This document shows, in pieces, positions 30,164 to 38,629 of a DNA stretch of 64,000 nucleotides (its first letter is position 1; the number at the start of each line of letters is the position of its first letter). The notes beneath the pieces are model-generated. The model was given only the letters and a program-made list of their open reading frames with translations, was not told the origin of the DNA and ran no database searches. The position numbers were made by a program, and so were the translations under genes. Source of the DNA: Rossellomorea vietnamensis (GTDB lineage: Bacteria > Bacillota > Bacilli > Bacillales > Bacillaceae_B); NCBI RefSeq assembly GCF_025398035.1, contig NZ_CP104558.1, forward strand, positions 558,001 to 622,000, written 5' to 3'.

Positions 30164-33100
30164 TTAACTGAATTTGATCTTGTGTAATGCTTTAATGCTT
30201 TGGGGATCCTTCAGTTCACCGTAGAAGAGAATACTTGGATCTACCTTTATGATTTCCCCTGTGGGAGCAGACCACTCTTTAGTGGATGCTACTAAAAGCG
30301 CGTCTTGGTTAATATACGCTTCTGACATCTTTCTATTAGCAGGATGAACAAACGTTATCATCTCTTCCCGTTCGTCAGACCCCAACACGACAAACGGTGT
30401 ATCCCTTAAGACGAATTCTTCCGCTCCCCCATAGTATTTATGAAAGATTCCTTCCGTAGGAAGTGTAATGTAACTGGTTTGTAACGTTTCTCCCAGCTTG
30501 AAGAAAGCATCCAGATCGAGTAATTCTTTCTCAATCGTTTGCCCTGAATGTTGATGAATTTCTGCATAAACGGTAAGCACCGGTACTTCCGGCAGGGTCA
30601 AGGCGTATTGCCGAAGAATGACGCCTTTCATTTTCTCATGCTGCTTAAACTCTGTTGTTAAACAGAGGCCTGACCAACGCTGACCGTTATGGTCCACCTT
30701 CGTCACTGAATCAATCGTTGTCTTCTCTTTCAGCATGGAATACGCACTGATATTTCGGAAGGAGTATGCAATCCCACCGCCCCAAGGGTTCCACCAGGCA
30801 CGGGGTCCCGGGGTCGGGTATTGATGATGGAGTGCTTCCCTTCCATTTAAACTTAATGAATAAATGCCCGGATAATAATCAGAAGAGGCCTTAAACGACA
30901 CAACCCCATTATCAACAGACCAAATACCATCATGTTGTCCGATCTTCACATCGTTTTTTCCTTTAACAAATTGCAAGGAATCCACCCTCGCCGTTTGACT
31001 CTTAGATGAAAAATCTCCGGAGATCCATTTTACTCCAGGGGAATTATGTTCAAGTTCCACAGTCACTTGAGTGAGAGCATCATCTTTTAATACTTCTTTC
31101 ACAAGCGTACCACCCTCGTGCCCAACAGTTAAAGTTCCCTGAATATAAGGCGTCATCATGGAATTGAATGAATATTCCTCTAGGGCACCGATAGTAGAAA
31201 CAACATCTCCATTTGCTTTTCCAAAAGTATAAAGAGGGAGTTCCTTCCGCTCGGTTTCATCCCCTACAATGAATTCACGCCACTTCGACCAGTGTTTTGA
31301 AGTGTTGATCCCAACCTGGATCGGACCTAAACATAGCTCCTCATGTGCAGGAATCAAATCAATATCATATTCCAAACCCATTCGCCAATCATCTTTTCTG
31401 GCAATGGCATTCTCAGGCCAGGATAAACCGATTGTATCCCCTATTGATGCTTCGAGAAACAACCATCGCTCTGAAATAGCTTTATCATCAATATACTCGA
31501 CGAATGGAACCAGGGACTCATTACACTTCAAGACCCCTTCATTCTGAGGTACTGACAACCCTTCCAGACTAGTGAACACCGGCTGAAGCAAAGAAAGCTT
31601 CTTCTTTTCCTGATCTCCTGTATTGACAACCTCGTGCTTGACTTCCACTAATCCCTCTCCATATATCTTGAAATATGAATTGAGTAGTATGGAAGGAAAG
31701 GCTGCTGATATGAGTGATGTTTTCACAACCAATGCCTCAGGTAACTCGATGAATTCAATGGATGAGGCTTCTTTTTTTGAAAACTCTTCGCTATATGGTT
31801 TTCCCAATTTGGGAGTGAAAAAGGAAATGGGATCCCTGGTGAAAGCAGTGGAGCCGATTTTCACCATATGATTTCTTTTTTCGATCTCTACATAGTGCGG
31901 TCCATTATATCCAAACCAGTGCTCGTCTGTTTCTCCGCCGAATTTTGCCCCGAACCCGGGAAATGCAAATTTCAATGTAGTCGTAAAGGGAGAGATGTGT
32001 CCGTCTTCCCAGTTGACCTCTACAATAATTTCTTCGGATAAAAACCCATTTTTTAACAGTTGCACAGGGATCGGGATGGAAACTCTCCCATTTGCGCCTA
32101 TTCTCTCGTTCACCTCAGATTCTTCCCAGGAAATCACTTTATTCTCAGGCAATTTGACTGTCCAAGTGGTATCTTCGCCCACCTGACTTTCGAGGTCGAG
32201 ATAAACGATTCCCTTACTGTGAGGTCTCCAATTCTTTTTAACAGATCTTACGTTCACTTTGCCTGCCTGCTTAGGGTATACCCCCATTTCCAGCTGAAGG
32301 GCTTGATTATTTATGTTGATTTCAGCCCCTATCGTGGGGTGGGTTTTCCATGGACCTGGGTCACTTTGAGGCATAGAAACCTTGGCAGTATAATCCCTGA
32401 TCCATTTGTTTTCGACCTGAAAGGTATCTTCGAAATCATGTTCAGCTATCGATGAGGAAACACCTTTTATTGAAACTTCAATCGGTTCTTTGCTGCGATT
32501 TTCAACATGATAGCTTACATAATGGTCTTCATTTTCCAGAAGTTTGAATTCCGGTACGTTCATTTGAACTAAATAATCCTGTGTTTCAATTAAACGAATG
32601 CCTCGTCCTGTTCGTTCAAATTGAATGCGGACAAACTCTTCATCTGCTTCCCACTTGTATTCATAATACGTGTGTTCATTAACCTTTAGAGCATCCGGTT
32701 TGACTTCAATTAAACGCTGACTCGTCTGATACCAATCATGTTTCTCAAAAAAAGGCTTCAACAGATCGAGTTGAAGCACCATTGGGATGAAATTCATTAA
32801 ATGAACGGTATCATCACGGTCTTCCCAGAAAAATCCACATTTTTTATAAAGTGGCACAGCTTTTGTATTTCCAGGCCAGGTAAACAAGTCTAGTCGTGGC
32901 CATTGTAATTCCACCGTTTTCTCAATCGCTTTTAAGACAAGCTGTTTGCCTATCTTCAACCCTTGATACTTAGGGTGGACATTCAGTAACGGAATGTATA
33001 ATGCACCGACATCCTCACGATATTCGGAAAGTCCGCAGTATCCTGCAACCTCGTCCCCTACCATGGCTAAAAATAAATGAAGATTGGTGGAACTCTCTTC

Positions 33101-33241
33101 CTTGTCCTTAACATCCTGTTCTGTTGTAACGGTGGAATCCCCGCCCCAGTTTTCCCGGCTTTCATTCCACATTTTGGCGATTCCTTTTGCTAATCCTTCA
33201 TGATATTCTACGATTTTCACTTGCTGAAGCGTTGTCTTCAT
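30164..33241 (-). CDS. GNAT acetyltransferase fused to a large beta-rich region
   Basis: A 1025-residue protein. Residues 1-155 are a GNAT domain: 'LYIPLLNVHPKYQGLKIGKQLVLKAIE' (acetyl-CoA loop) and 'WPGNTKAVPLYKKCGFFWED'. Residues about 160-480 look like beta-sandwich domains ('LQLEMGVYPKQAGKVNVRS', 'VSIPIPVQLLKNG'). Residues 780-1000, with 'YYPGIYSLSLNGREALHHQYPTPGPRAWWNPWGGG', resemble carbohydrate-binding or mutarotase-like beta supersandwich folds. No signal peptide, so the sugar-like part would be cytoplasmic. ATG at 33241 with GGGAGG. A 23-codon leader precedes it by 14 bases. Function unknown. Confidence 0.7.
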   Translation of the reverse strand: MKTTLQQVKIVEYHEGLAKGIAKMWNESRENWGGDSTVTTEQDVKDKEESSTNLHLFLAMVGDEVAGYCGLSEYREDVGALYIPLLNVHPKYQGLKIGKQLVLKAIEKTVELQWPRLDLFTWPGNTKAVPLYKKCGFFWEDRDDTVHLMNFIPMVLQLDLLKPFFEKHDWYQTSQRLIEVKPDALKVNEHTYYEYKWEADEEFVRIQFERTGRGIRLIETQDYLVQMNVPEFKLLENEDHYVSYHVENRSKEPIEVSIKGVSSSIAEHDFEDTFQVENKWIRDYTAKVSMPQSDPGPWKTHPTIGAEININNQALQLEMGVYPKQAGKVNVRSVKKNWRPHSKGIVYLDLESQVGEDTTWTVKLPENKVISWEESEVNERIGANGRVSIPIPVQLLKNGFLSEEIIVEVNWEDGHISPFTTTLKFAFPGFGAKFGGETDEHWFGYNGPHYVEIEKRNHMVKIGSTAFTRDPISFFTPKLGKPYSEEFSKKEASSIEFIELPEALVVKTSLISAAFPSILLNSYFKIYGEGLVEVKHEVVNTGDQEKKKLSLLQPVFTSLEGLSVPQNEGVLKCNESLVPFVEYIDDKAISERWLFLEASIGDTIGLSWPENAIARKDDWRMGLEYDIDLIPAHEELCLGPIQVGINTSKHWSKWREFIVGDETERKELPLYTFGKANGDVVSTIGALEEYSFNSMMTPYIQGTLTVGHEGGTLVKEVLKDDALTQVTVELEHNSPGVKWISGDFSSKSQTARVDSLQFVKGKNDVKIGQHDGIWSVDNGVVSFKASSDYYPGIYSLSLNGREALHHQYPTPGPRAWWNPWGGGIAYSFRNISAYSMLKEKTTIDSVTKVDHNGQRWSGLCLTTEFKQHEKMKGVILRQYALTLPEVPVLTVYAEIHQHSGQTIEKELLDLDAFFKLGETLQTSYITLPTEGIFHKYYGGAEEFVLRDTPFVVLGSDEREEMITFVHPANRKMSEAYINQDALLVASTKEWSAPTGEIIKVDPSILFYGELKDPQSIKALHKIKFS

Positions 33242-33255
33242 AATATCCTCCCAAG

Positions 33256-33327
33256 CTATGTTTTAATTGAAAGAACCTCATAATCATTGATATTTTGACT
33301 TGCATCGACGATTGAAATCATCGTCAT
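33256..33327 (-). CDS. 23-residue leader peptide upstream of the GNAT fusion
   Basis: A short frame with AAAGGAGGCG just before its ATG (33325-33327), encoding 'MTMISIVDASQNINDYEVLS' plus three residues, stop at 33256. The next gene starts 14 bases later with its own SD. The strong ribosome-binding site suggests translation. It could be a small protein or an upstream frame affecting the long gene. No known family. Confidence 0.45.
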   Translation of the reverse strand: MTMISIVDASQNINDYEVLSIKT

Positions 33328-33508
33328 CGCCTCCTTTCAGTATGTTGGAAAGATTTTCTTCCCACATCCACAGTGTAAGATTTTATGCGGATTAAGTAAA
33401 GAATATTCTAACTAAAAAAATAATTCATTTGTCTTCATATGATCTTGATATCAGAAAAAGGGAATAATTTCAGACAGACAAGACAACCTACAAGATAAAA
33501 AGAGGGTA

Positions 33509-33853
33509 ATGCTTTTGAAATTGATCCGGGTAGTTTCAATTGTTCTTTGTTTGATGGTCATACCGAATTTGTCAAGCGGAGACGGTACTCATATTCTTCA
33601 TGCCCAGCAGGAAATTCCGTCCTATGCCAAATGGGGAAGTCTGGCTGTGAGAAAAACGAAAGAAAGGTATCCGAATGCTGAGATCGTGGATTACCTTCAC
33701 ATTGGAAAAGAGTATGGAACGAAGATTTCAACCGAAAAGTTCAAGTTATGGTTAAGGCAGAATGGTAAAGAATTCGGAGTGTTTATTGATATTCAGTTTG
33801 AAACGGAAAGCGAAAAACTCCTTGATATTAAGTTTAGGGAAACGGATCGATAG
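33509..33853 (+). CDS. YqzG-like DUF3889 protein, secreted
   Basis: A 114-residue exported protein. Signal peptide at 1-32 ('LIRVVSIVLCLMVIPNLSSG'), then a small domain with 'PSYAKWGSLAVRKTKERYPNAEIVDYLHIGKE', the core of the DUF3889 family that includes B. subtilis YqzG. Its role is unknown; it is presumably extracytoplasmic. The start could be ATG 33509 or the in-frame TTG at 33515, which has better spacing to GAGGG. Single gene with its own terminator. Confidence 0.72.
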   Translation: MLLKLIRVVSIVLCLMVIPNLSSGDGTHILHAQQEIPSYAKWGSLAVRKTKERYPNAEIVDYLHIGKEYGTKISTEKFKLWLRQNGKEFGVFIDIQFETESEKLLDIKFRETDR

Positions 33854-33855
33854 TT

Positions 33856-33899
33856 TAAAAAAGAGATCGAAGGATTCTTCATCCTTCGATCTCTTTTTG
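33856..33899. terminator. bidirectional terminator
   Basis: Stem AAAAAGAGATCGAAGGAT and its exact complement with a five-base loop, flanked by A- and T-runs. It serves the YqzG-like gene and the convergent Xre-PAS gene. Confidence 0.9.
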
Positions 33900-33920
33900 C
33901 TACTTTCACACTCATATAAC

Positions 33921-34466
33921 TTAGATCTCTTCATTAGGTTTGTCCTTATGTATTTCGGTTGAAGCAGTGGCAACTCCAATAATGGCACCATCCTCGTTTA
34001 GAAGGGGGTGAGCGTAAACATTGTATGAGATCTCACCAGATGGCAACGGAAGGGTAATGACTCGACTGATGGGCATTTTTTCAATCAATACTTCTTCTTT
34101 CAGTTTCATCAGGGCACGATTCCCTTCATTATCATCCAGCTCCACATCTGTTTTTCCGATATGTTCTTCGGGAATGAGGTCAGGAGTATTAAAAATCCAT
34201 GTATACCGTAATTGTGTATCACAGTGAGCCAGTATGACAGGGGCATTTTGTAAGGCGATGGAAAATGGATTCTCCTCCAGGTTAAAACTTGAAGCATGAA
34301 AATCCAGCACTTGACCTAACTTGATTGTTACTTCAGCACTGGGTTTCCGGATTCCATTTTCAATTTGGGCATAATAGGATCTTTCAATAAAGGCTTTTGC
34401 AGCTACTTCCTGCTGGGTCATCTTTTTCCTTTTTCTCAACTTAGTAAGCCAAGTTCTTTTATTCAA
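33921..34466 (-). CDS. Xre-type regulator with PAS-like sensor domain
   Basis: A 181-residue regulator. Residues 5-62 are a helix-turn-helix of the Xre type ('LRKRKKMTQQEVAAKAFIERSYYAQIENGIRKPS'). Residues 68-170 have PAS features: 'PFSIALQNAPVILAHCDTQLRYTWIFN', 'HIGKTDVEL' and 'YAHPLLNEDGAIIGVATASTEI', a layout like PAS_4 domains. A DNA-binding plus PAS design suggests direct control by a small ligand or redox signal. Start TTG at 34466 after AAGGGGG. A perfect dyad 60-80 bases upstream may be its operator. Confidence 0.78.
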   Translation of the reverse strand: MNKRTWLTKLRKRKKMTQQEVAAKAFIERSYYAQIENGIRKPSAEVTIKLGQVLDFHASSFNLEENPFSIALQNAPVILAHCDTQLRYTWIFNTPDLIPEEHIGKTDVELDDNEGNRALMKLKEEVLIEKMPISRVITLPLPSGEISYNVYAHPLLNEDGAIIGVATASTEIHKDKPNEEI

Positions 34467-34524
34467 CCCTCAATCCCCCTTCTGAACCATAATGACAGAA
34501 TAACTAATCAATACTGTATGTTAG

Positions 34525-34549
34525 AAAGTGTCTAAACAGACACTTTTTT
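34525..34549. promoter_or_regulatory. dyad between Xre-PAS and RsbR-like genes
   Basis: AAAGTGTCT and AGACACTTT arms with a four-base spacer, then TTT. It looks like a plus-strand terminator, but no plus-strand gene precedes it closely, so an operator for the Xre-PAS protein is an alternative. The rest of this 300-base gap (34467-34768) shows no gene; a TATAAT at 34572 may be a -10. Confidence 0.4.
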
Positions 34550-34768
34550 GCGTTCGAATCTTCTGTATAATAAATAGGTAGGAATATATCAAGCATCATT
34601 CCTTCACCTCTTCAATGAAACACCTTACTTCCTCAAATAGTAACATTGCTTTTGTACTCTTTACTGAAAATCATAACATAAAATCCAACGTTACCTCTAT
34701 TCTTTTTTCCAAATATATTTACATAATTAGACAACCCTCAAAGTTGATTAATAGTAGGAGGTTATCAT

Positions 34769-35593
34769 ATGCCGATGAAGGCCGTTCAGGACGAAGATAA
34801 ATATCTAGATTTCATTAATCGTATCGTCGAGTCAAAATCAGGGCTGATACAGGAAAGAGAGAATATAGACACTTCCTATTCAAATATTGTCGAAGTATCC
34901 CTTAGAAAGTGGAGAGGCGATTCCATCGAGGTACTGGCTGATGCATTGCGAATGGCTAAGCATCTGGGAAACATCGAAAAGTGGGCTTGTTCTTCTGTTA
35001 CGCTATTCAAGCAGCTGGACGTTTCTCTTGAAGTCGCGATAAACGATCTGCATTACTTTCGCAAAATGATCGGAGAAGTGATTAAAGCAGAGGCGATCGA
35101 TCAAGAGCTGTCGATTGAAACGTTCTACGATTTACTTTCTCACTTTCATTCAGGGGTGGACCGGGCCATTTTTCGAATCACGATCGCTTATTCTCACCCC
35201 CTTTCGGATTCGATCAGTGCTGAACTGTCCATCCCCATCGTAAAGGTGACCAATTCGATTGCCATTCTTCCACTCATTGGAGACATTGATGCCTCACGAT
35301 CGAAAGATTTAATGGAAAGGGCCCTCACAAAAGGGTCAGCAATGGGTTTACACTATCTGATCATTGATCTATCGGGTGTTACGGTTGTTGACACGATGGT
35401 TGCAGACCAATTATTTAAAGTGGTGGCCGCCCTTAAACTAGCCGGAATTCAGGCAGTTTTGACAGGGATCCGACCAGAAATTGCCCAAACCATGGTTAAT
35501 CTGGGAATTGTTATCACGCATATCCCAACATTCGCCAGTCTCCATACAGCCCTCATACATTTACAAAAGAGCAAGAGCATCCATATGGGTTAG
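34769..35593 (+). CDS. RsbR-like stressosome protein (STAS domain)
   Basis: A 274-residue RsbR-type co-antagonist. The N-terminal half (1-145) is a helical, globin-like sensor domain; the C-terminal half (150-268) is a STAS domain with 'IAILPLIGDIDASRSKDLMERAL' and 'LIIDLSGVTVVDTMVADQLFKVVAALKLAG'. In stressosomes Thr residues in these places are phosphorylated by RsbT: here Thr in 'GVTVVDT' is kept, while the first region has Ser/Ala. Such complexes activate sigma-B in stress. Start ATG at 34769 with GGAGGTT. No rsbS or rsbT is nearby, so it is a free-standing paralogue. Confidence 0.82.
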   Translation: MPMKAVQDEDKYLDFINRIVESKSGLIQERENIDTSYSNIVEVSLRKWRGDSIEVLADALRMAKHLGNIEKWACSSVTLFKQLDVSLEVAINDLHYFRKMIGEVIKAEAIDQELSIETFYDLLSHFHSGVDRAIFRITIAYSHPLSDSISAELSIPIVKVTNSIAILPLIGDIDASRSKDLMERALTKGSAMGLHYLIIDLSGVTVVDTMVADQLFKVVAALKLAGIQAVLTGIRPEIAQTMVNLGIVITHIPTFASLHTALIHLQKSKSIHMG

Positions 35594-35684
35594 GGTGCTT
35601 TTGCTTTTTCATACTCCATCACAACTCAACTATGACTTCGCTATCTTATTCATGAGAGAATAATTTTCTAGTTCAGGAGGGAAA

Positions 35685-35714
35685 ATGAGGGTAAGAAATT
35701 TCCGGGCACTTTAA
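35685..35714 (+). CDS. possible 9-codon leader peptide
   Basis: ATG with an ideal AGGAGGGAAA site, encoding MRVRNFRAL and then TAA, 40 bases before the DUF3231 start. It could be an upstream frame. An alternative reading of the same stretch is a sigma-B-like promoter (GTTCAG, 12 bases, GGGTAA). Weak on both counts. Confidence 0.25.
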   Translation: MRVRNFRAL

Positions 35715-35753
35715 TGAACTCGGAATGAAATGATTGAAAAAAGGATGGTGTGC

Positions 35754-36755
35754 ATGACTGTTAAGAAAGCGTTATGTTCAAGTGAGCTTGCTACTTTATG
35801 GATGACATATCAACAAAAGACAATGACTCAGCGCATACTGGAGTATTTCATAGAGAAGGCGGACGATGAGGAAGCAAAACATATCCTGGTTGATACACAT
35901 ACAAATGTGAAAGAATACGTCGGAAGGCTCACCTCTTTATTCGAAGAGGAGGGATGTGTGATTCCAGCCGGGTTTAACGAAGAGGATGTCAATCCCGGAG
36001 TTCCTAAACTATTTGATCACCACTTCGATATCGTGTTTCTTAGGCAGCTTAAAGCCATCAGTATGGGTTTACATACGTTACACCTCAATATGTCATACCG
36101 GAAAAATCTCATCATCTTATACAAAGGGTTGACAGGCTTCACTCAATCTGTTTACGAAAAGTGCATGGACTACTTGCGGGAAAAGGATGTTTTACCCGGG
36201 CCTCCTGCTGTGACACTCCCAAAATCCATCGAATTTGCTCAAAGTCCTAATTATATGGATGGTTTCAATATCTTTTCGGATAAAAGGGCGTTGAATACGG
36301 TTGAAGTTGCCTACCTTTATTTTGGGATTGAATCAAATACGTTAGGAATGCAGATGATGACGGGCTTTGCCCAGGTGGCAAATGAATCGGAAGTGAAGAA
36401 ATACTTCATTAAAGGAAAAGAATTATCAAAGAAAATCGTAAGCGACTATTCTAAAGTGCTGCTGGAAAGTGATGTCCAAGCCCCTTCTACATCCGGAGCG
36501 AGAGCAACCGATTCAACGGTTGCGCCTTTTTCAGATAAGCTCATGATGTATTGCACCTCCCTTTTCACTAATTTCGGTTTGGGGAGCAATGCCCTGGGAA
36601 CTGCTTTCAGCTTACGCAGCGATCTTCCAGTCAAGCTGGCTTCGACTGCAAAGGACATCTTAGCTTATGGACATGACGGAGGTAAAATAATGGCAAAGAA
36701 CGGTTGGATGGAACAGCCTCCAAGTATGGAGGATCGAAATAAGCTATTTAAATAG
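35754..36755 (+). CDS. DUF3231 protein, two ferritin-like repeats
   Basis: A 333-residue all-helical protein of the DUF3231 family, common in spore formers. It is an internal duplication: the first half ('LCSSELATLWMTYQQKTMTQRILEYFIEKADDEEAK') and the second half ('LNTVEVAYLYFGIESNTLGMQMMTGFAQVANESEVK') align, each about 165 residues and ferritin-like in helix pattern. Both halves end in a Gly/Ala-rich stretch ('LGSNALGTAF'). The ATG at 35754 has AAAGGATG six bases upstream and is preferred to earlier starts. Function unknown; possibly structural or metal related. Confidence 0.8.
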   Translation: MTVKKALCSSELATLWMTYQQKTMTQRILEYFIEKADDEEAKHILVDTHTNVKEYVGRLTSLFEEEGCVIPAGFNEEDVNPGVPKLFDHHFDIVFLRQLKAISMGLHTLHLNMSYRKNLIILYKGLTGFTQSVYEKCMDYLREKDVLPGPPAVTLPKSIEFAQSPNYMDGFNIFSDKRALNTVEVAYLYFGIESNTLGMQMMTGFAQVANESEVKKYFIKGKELSKKIVSDYSKVLLESDVQAPSTSGARATDSTVAPFSDKLMMYCTSLFTNFGLGSNALGTAFSLRSDLPVKLASTAKDILAYGHDGGKIMAKNGWMEQPPSMEDRNKLFK

Positions 36756-36788
36756 TTTGTATTGTTTTTATTTTTTTCCATAAAACAG

Positions 36789-36832
36789 AAAAAGCAGATG
36801 TGCCATCATTCATATGGCTTACCTGCTTTTTT
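36789..36832. terminator. terminator between DUF3231 and the dpp-ykf unit
   Basis: Imperfect stem AAAAAGCAG...GCCAT / ATGGC...CTGCTTTTTT with A- and T-runs on both sides, usable for both convergent transcripts. Its right end touches the beta-lactamase-like stop codon. Confidence 0.75.
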
Positions 36833-37619
36833 AGCTGTTATCTTTGATTAAAAAATCGTAAATCAATTCCCCGATCTGAGCGATCGTGTCTTTCCCTGAT
36901 TCGGTTTCACCTAGCCCATCGATAAGTACCGCTATATAAGCCGTTTTCTCCCGGAACTTGATAATGGCGCAATCATGTTCAATCCCGGGCAATTCTCCTG
37001 TCTTATTTCCGATATATACCTTTTCCTGGTCCATCCTCGATGGGAGTTTGGTATCAAATTGTTGCTGCCCTAAAATATAAAGCATTTTCCCCCTGCTCGT
37101 CTGACTGTATTCCTTACCAATGTCCAATACCTTCAAACAGGTAATGATATCGAGTGCCGAGGTATAGTTATTCACCCCATGCTCCATTGCTTCGAAATCC
37201 ATCATTTTCCTAAGAAGCCTGGTATGCTTTAATTTAAATGTATGGCAAAGCTCTTGTATGGCAATCGAACCAAGCCGATCGATAAGGAGATTTGTGGCTG
37301 TATTATCGGAAACGATGATCATAAGAGTAACAAGGTCCTCTATAGTAAGGGTAAGTTGATCTGAAAGTGATACAAGAACTCCAGCCCCGCCAACTCTCCC
37401 CTCTTTAGGAATCGTAACTTTATCACTAAGGGAAATGTCCCCTTCCTGTGCTTGACGGAAAACTTCGAGTAAAATGGGGATCTTAATTAAGCTGGCAGCA
37501 GAATAAGAGCGGTCCCCATCGATGTGGAAGGAGTGAGTTGGAAGCTCAACGGCCACACTCACCCTCCCGTTACTACGTGCCATTATCTCCCTGATTTTAT
37601 ATTCTAGAACATTCTTCAT
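36831..37619 (-). CDS. class A beta-lactamase-fold serine hydrolase without signal peptide
   Basis: A 262-residue protein with the class A beta-lactamase fold. It has the catalytic SLIK motif (Ser43, Lys46), SDN at 105-107, 'MEHGVNNYTSALD' in the omega-loop region, and KTG near 212. There is no signal peptide, unlike secreted lactamases, so it should act in the cytoplasm. It starts five bases after the ykfD stop, making it the tenth gene of the dpp-ykf operon. A D-Ala or murein-peptide amidase role in recycling is a reasonable inference from position. Not present in the B. subtilis operon as I know it. Confidence 0.78.
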   Translation of the reverse strand: MKNVLEYKIREIMARSNGRVSVAVELPTHSFHIDGDRSYSAASLIKIPILLEVFRQAQEGDISLSDKVTIPKEGRVGGAGVLVSLSDQLTLTIEDLVTLMIIVSDNTATNLLIDRLGSIAIQELCHTFKLKHTRLLRKMMDFEAMEHGVNNYTSALDIITCLKVLDIGKEYSQTSRGKMLYILGQQQFDTKLPSRMDQEKVYIGNKTGELPGIEHDCAIIKFREKTAYIAVLIDGLGETESGKDTIAQIGELIYDFLIKDNS

Positions 37620-37624
37620 TCCCT

Positions 37625-38629
37625 TTACTTAGTGACTGCCACTTCGTCATGTTCTTTAGTGATTTCCTTGTCGTAAAGGTGACAAGCTACAAAATGCTTT
37701 TCCTCTACTTCCTGCCATTTAGGTTTATGGGTGGCACACGCTTCCATCGCTGCCGGACAGCGGGTTCTGAACACACAGCCAGTCGGGGGATTGATCGGAC
37801 TTGGAATTTCCCCCTGTATGATCATCCTTTCACGTGAATCCTCCACATCCGGATCGGGAATCGGGATCGCGGAAAGCAATGCCTGAGTATAGGGGTGAAG
37901 AGGTTTCTTATATAACTCTTTACTCTCGGTAAGTTCAACGATATGACCTAGATACATCACACCTATACGGTTACTGATATGTTTGACCATCGAAAGGTCA
38001 TGTGCAATAAATAGAAAGGTCAAGCCCTTTTCTTTTTGCAGTTTCGTTAATAAGTTTACAATTTGTGCCTGTACAGAAACATCAAGTGCAGAAATTGGCT
38101 CGTCTGCAATAATGAAATCCGGATCAAGTGCAAGTGCCCTTGCGATGCCAATACGTTGACGCTGCCCCCCACTGAATTCGTGGGGATAACGATTGGCATG
38201 ATCACGATTAAGCCCTACGTCCTCCAGAAGTTGATAGATGCGTTCCATCTGCTTTCTTTTATCCTTGAATAAGTTGTTTGCCTCCATAGGTTCAGCTATG
38301 ATTTCCCTTACGGTAGAGCGGGGGTTCAGAGAAGCATATGGGTCTTGGAAGATCATCTGCATATTCCGATAAAATGATTGTTTTTCCTTTTCGGAAAACC
38401 TGTGCACGTTTTTACCATCATATAAGACCTCACCTTCAGTCCGGTCGTACAATCCGATAATGGTGCGACCGGTCGTGGACTTTCCACAACCGGATTCCCC
38501 CACTAATCCGAAGGTCTCTCCCTTGTAAATATCAAATGAAATACCGTCCACAGCTTTCAATGTCTTTCCTTTTTCCAGGTGGAAGTACTTTTTCAATTCT
38601 TTCACTTCAAGCAACGTATGATTTGTCAT
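37625..38629 (-). CDS. ykfD: oligopeptide/dipeptide ABC transporter ATPase YkfD
   Basis: A 334-residue ABC ATPase of the DppF/OppF type: Walker A 'GLVGESGCGKST' (near 46), Q-loop 'IFQDPYASLNP', signature 'SGGQRQR', Walker B 'FIIADEPISALDVS', and the C-terminal oligopeptide-transporter tail with 'PTGCVFRTRCPAAMEAC', a Cys cluster. It pairs with DppD to drive DppBC. ATG at 38629 overlaps the ykfC stop (ATGA) and has GGAGGG. The longer upstream frame is not used. Gene order matches B. subtilis exactly. Confidence 0.9.
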   Translation of the reverse strand: MTNHTLLEVKELKKYFHLEKGKTLKAVDGISFDIYKGETFGLVGESGCGKSTTGRTIIGLYDRTEGEVLYDGKNVHRFSEKEKQSFYRNMQMIFQDPYASLNPRSTVREIIAEPMEANNLFKDKRKQMERIYQLLEDVGLNRDHANRYPHEFSGGQRQRIGIARALALDPDFIIADEPISALDVSVQAQIVNLLTKLQKEKGLTFLFIAHDLSMVKHISNRIGVMYLGHIVELTESKELYKKPLHPYTQALLSAIPIPDPDVEDSRERMIIQGEIPSPINPPTGCVFRTRCPAAMEACATHKPKWQEVEEKHFVACHLYDKEITKEHDEVAVTK

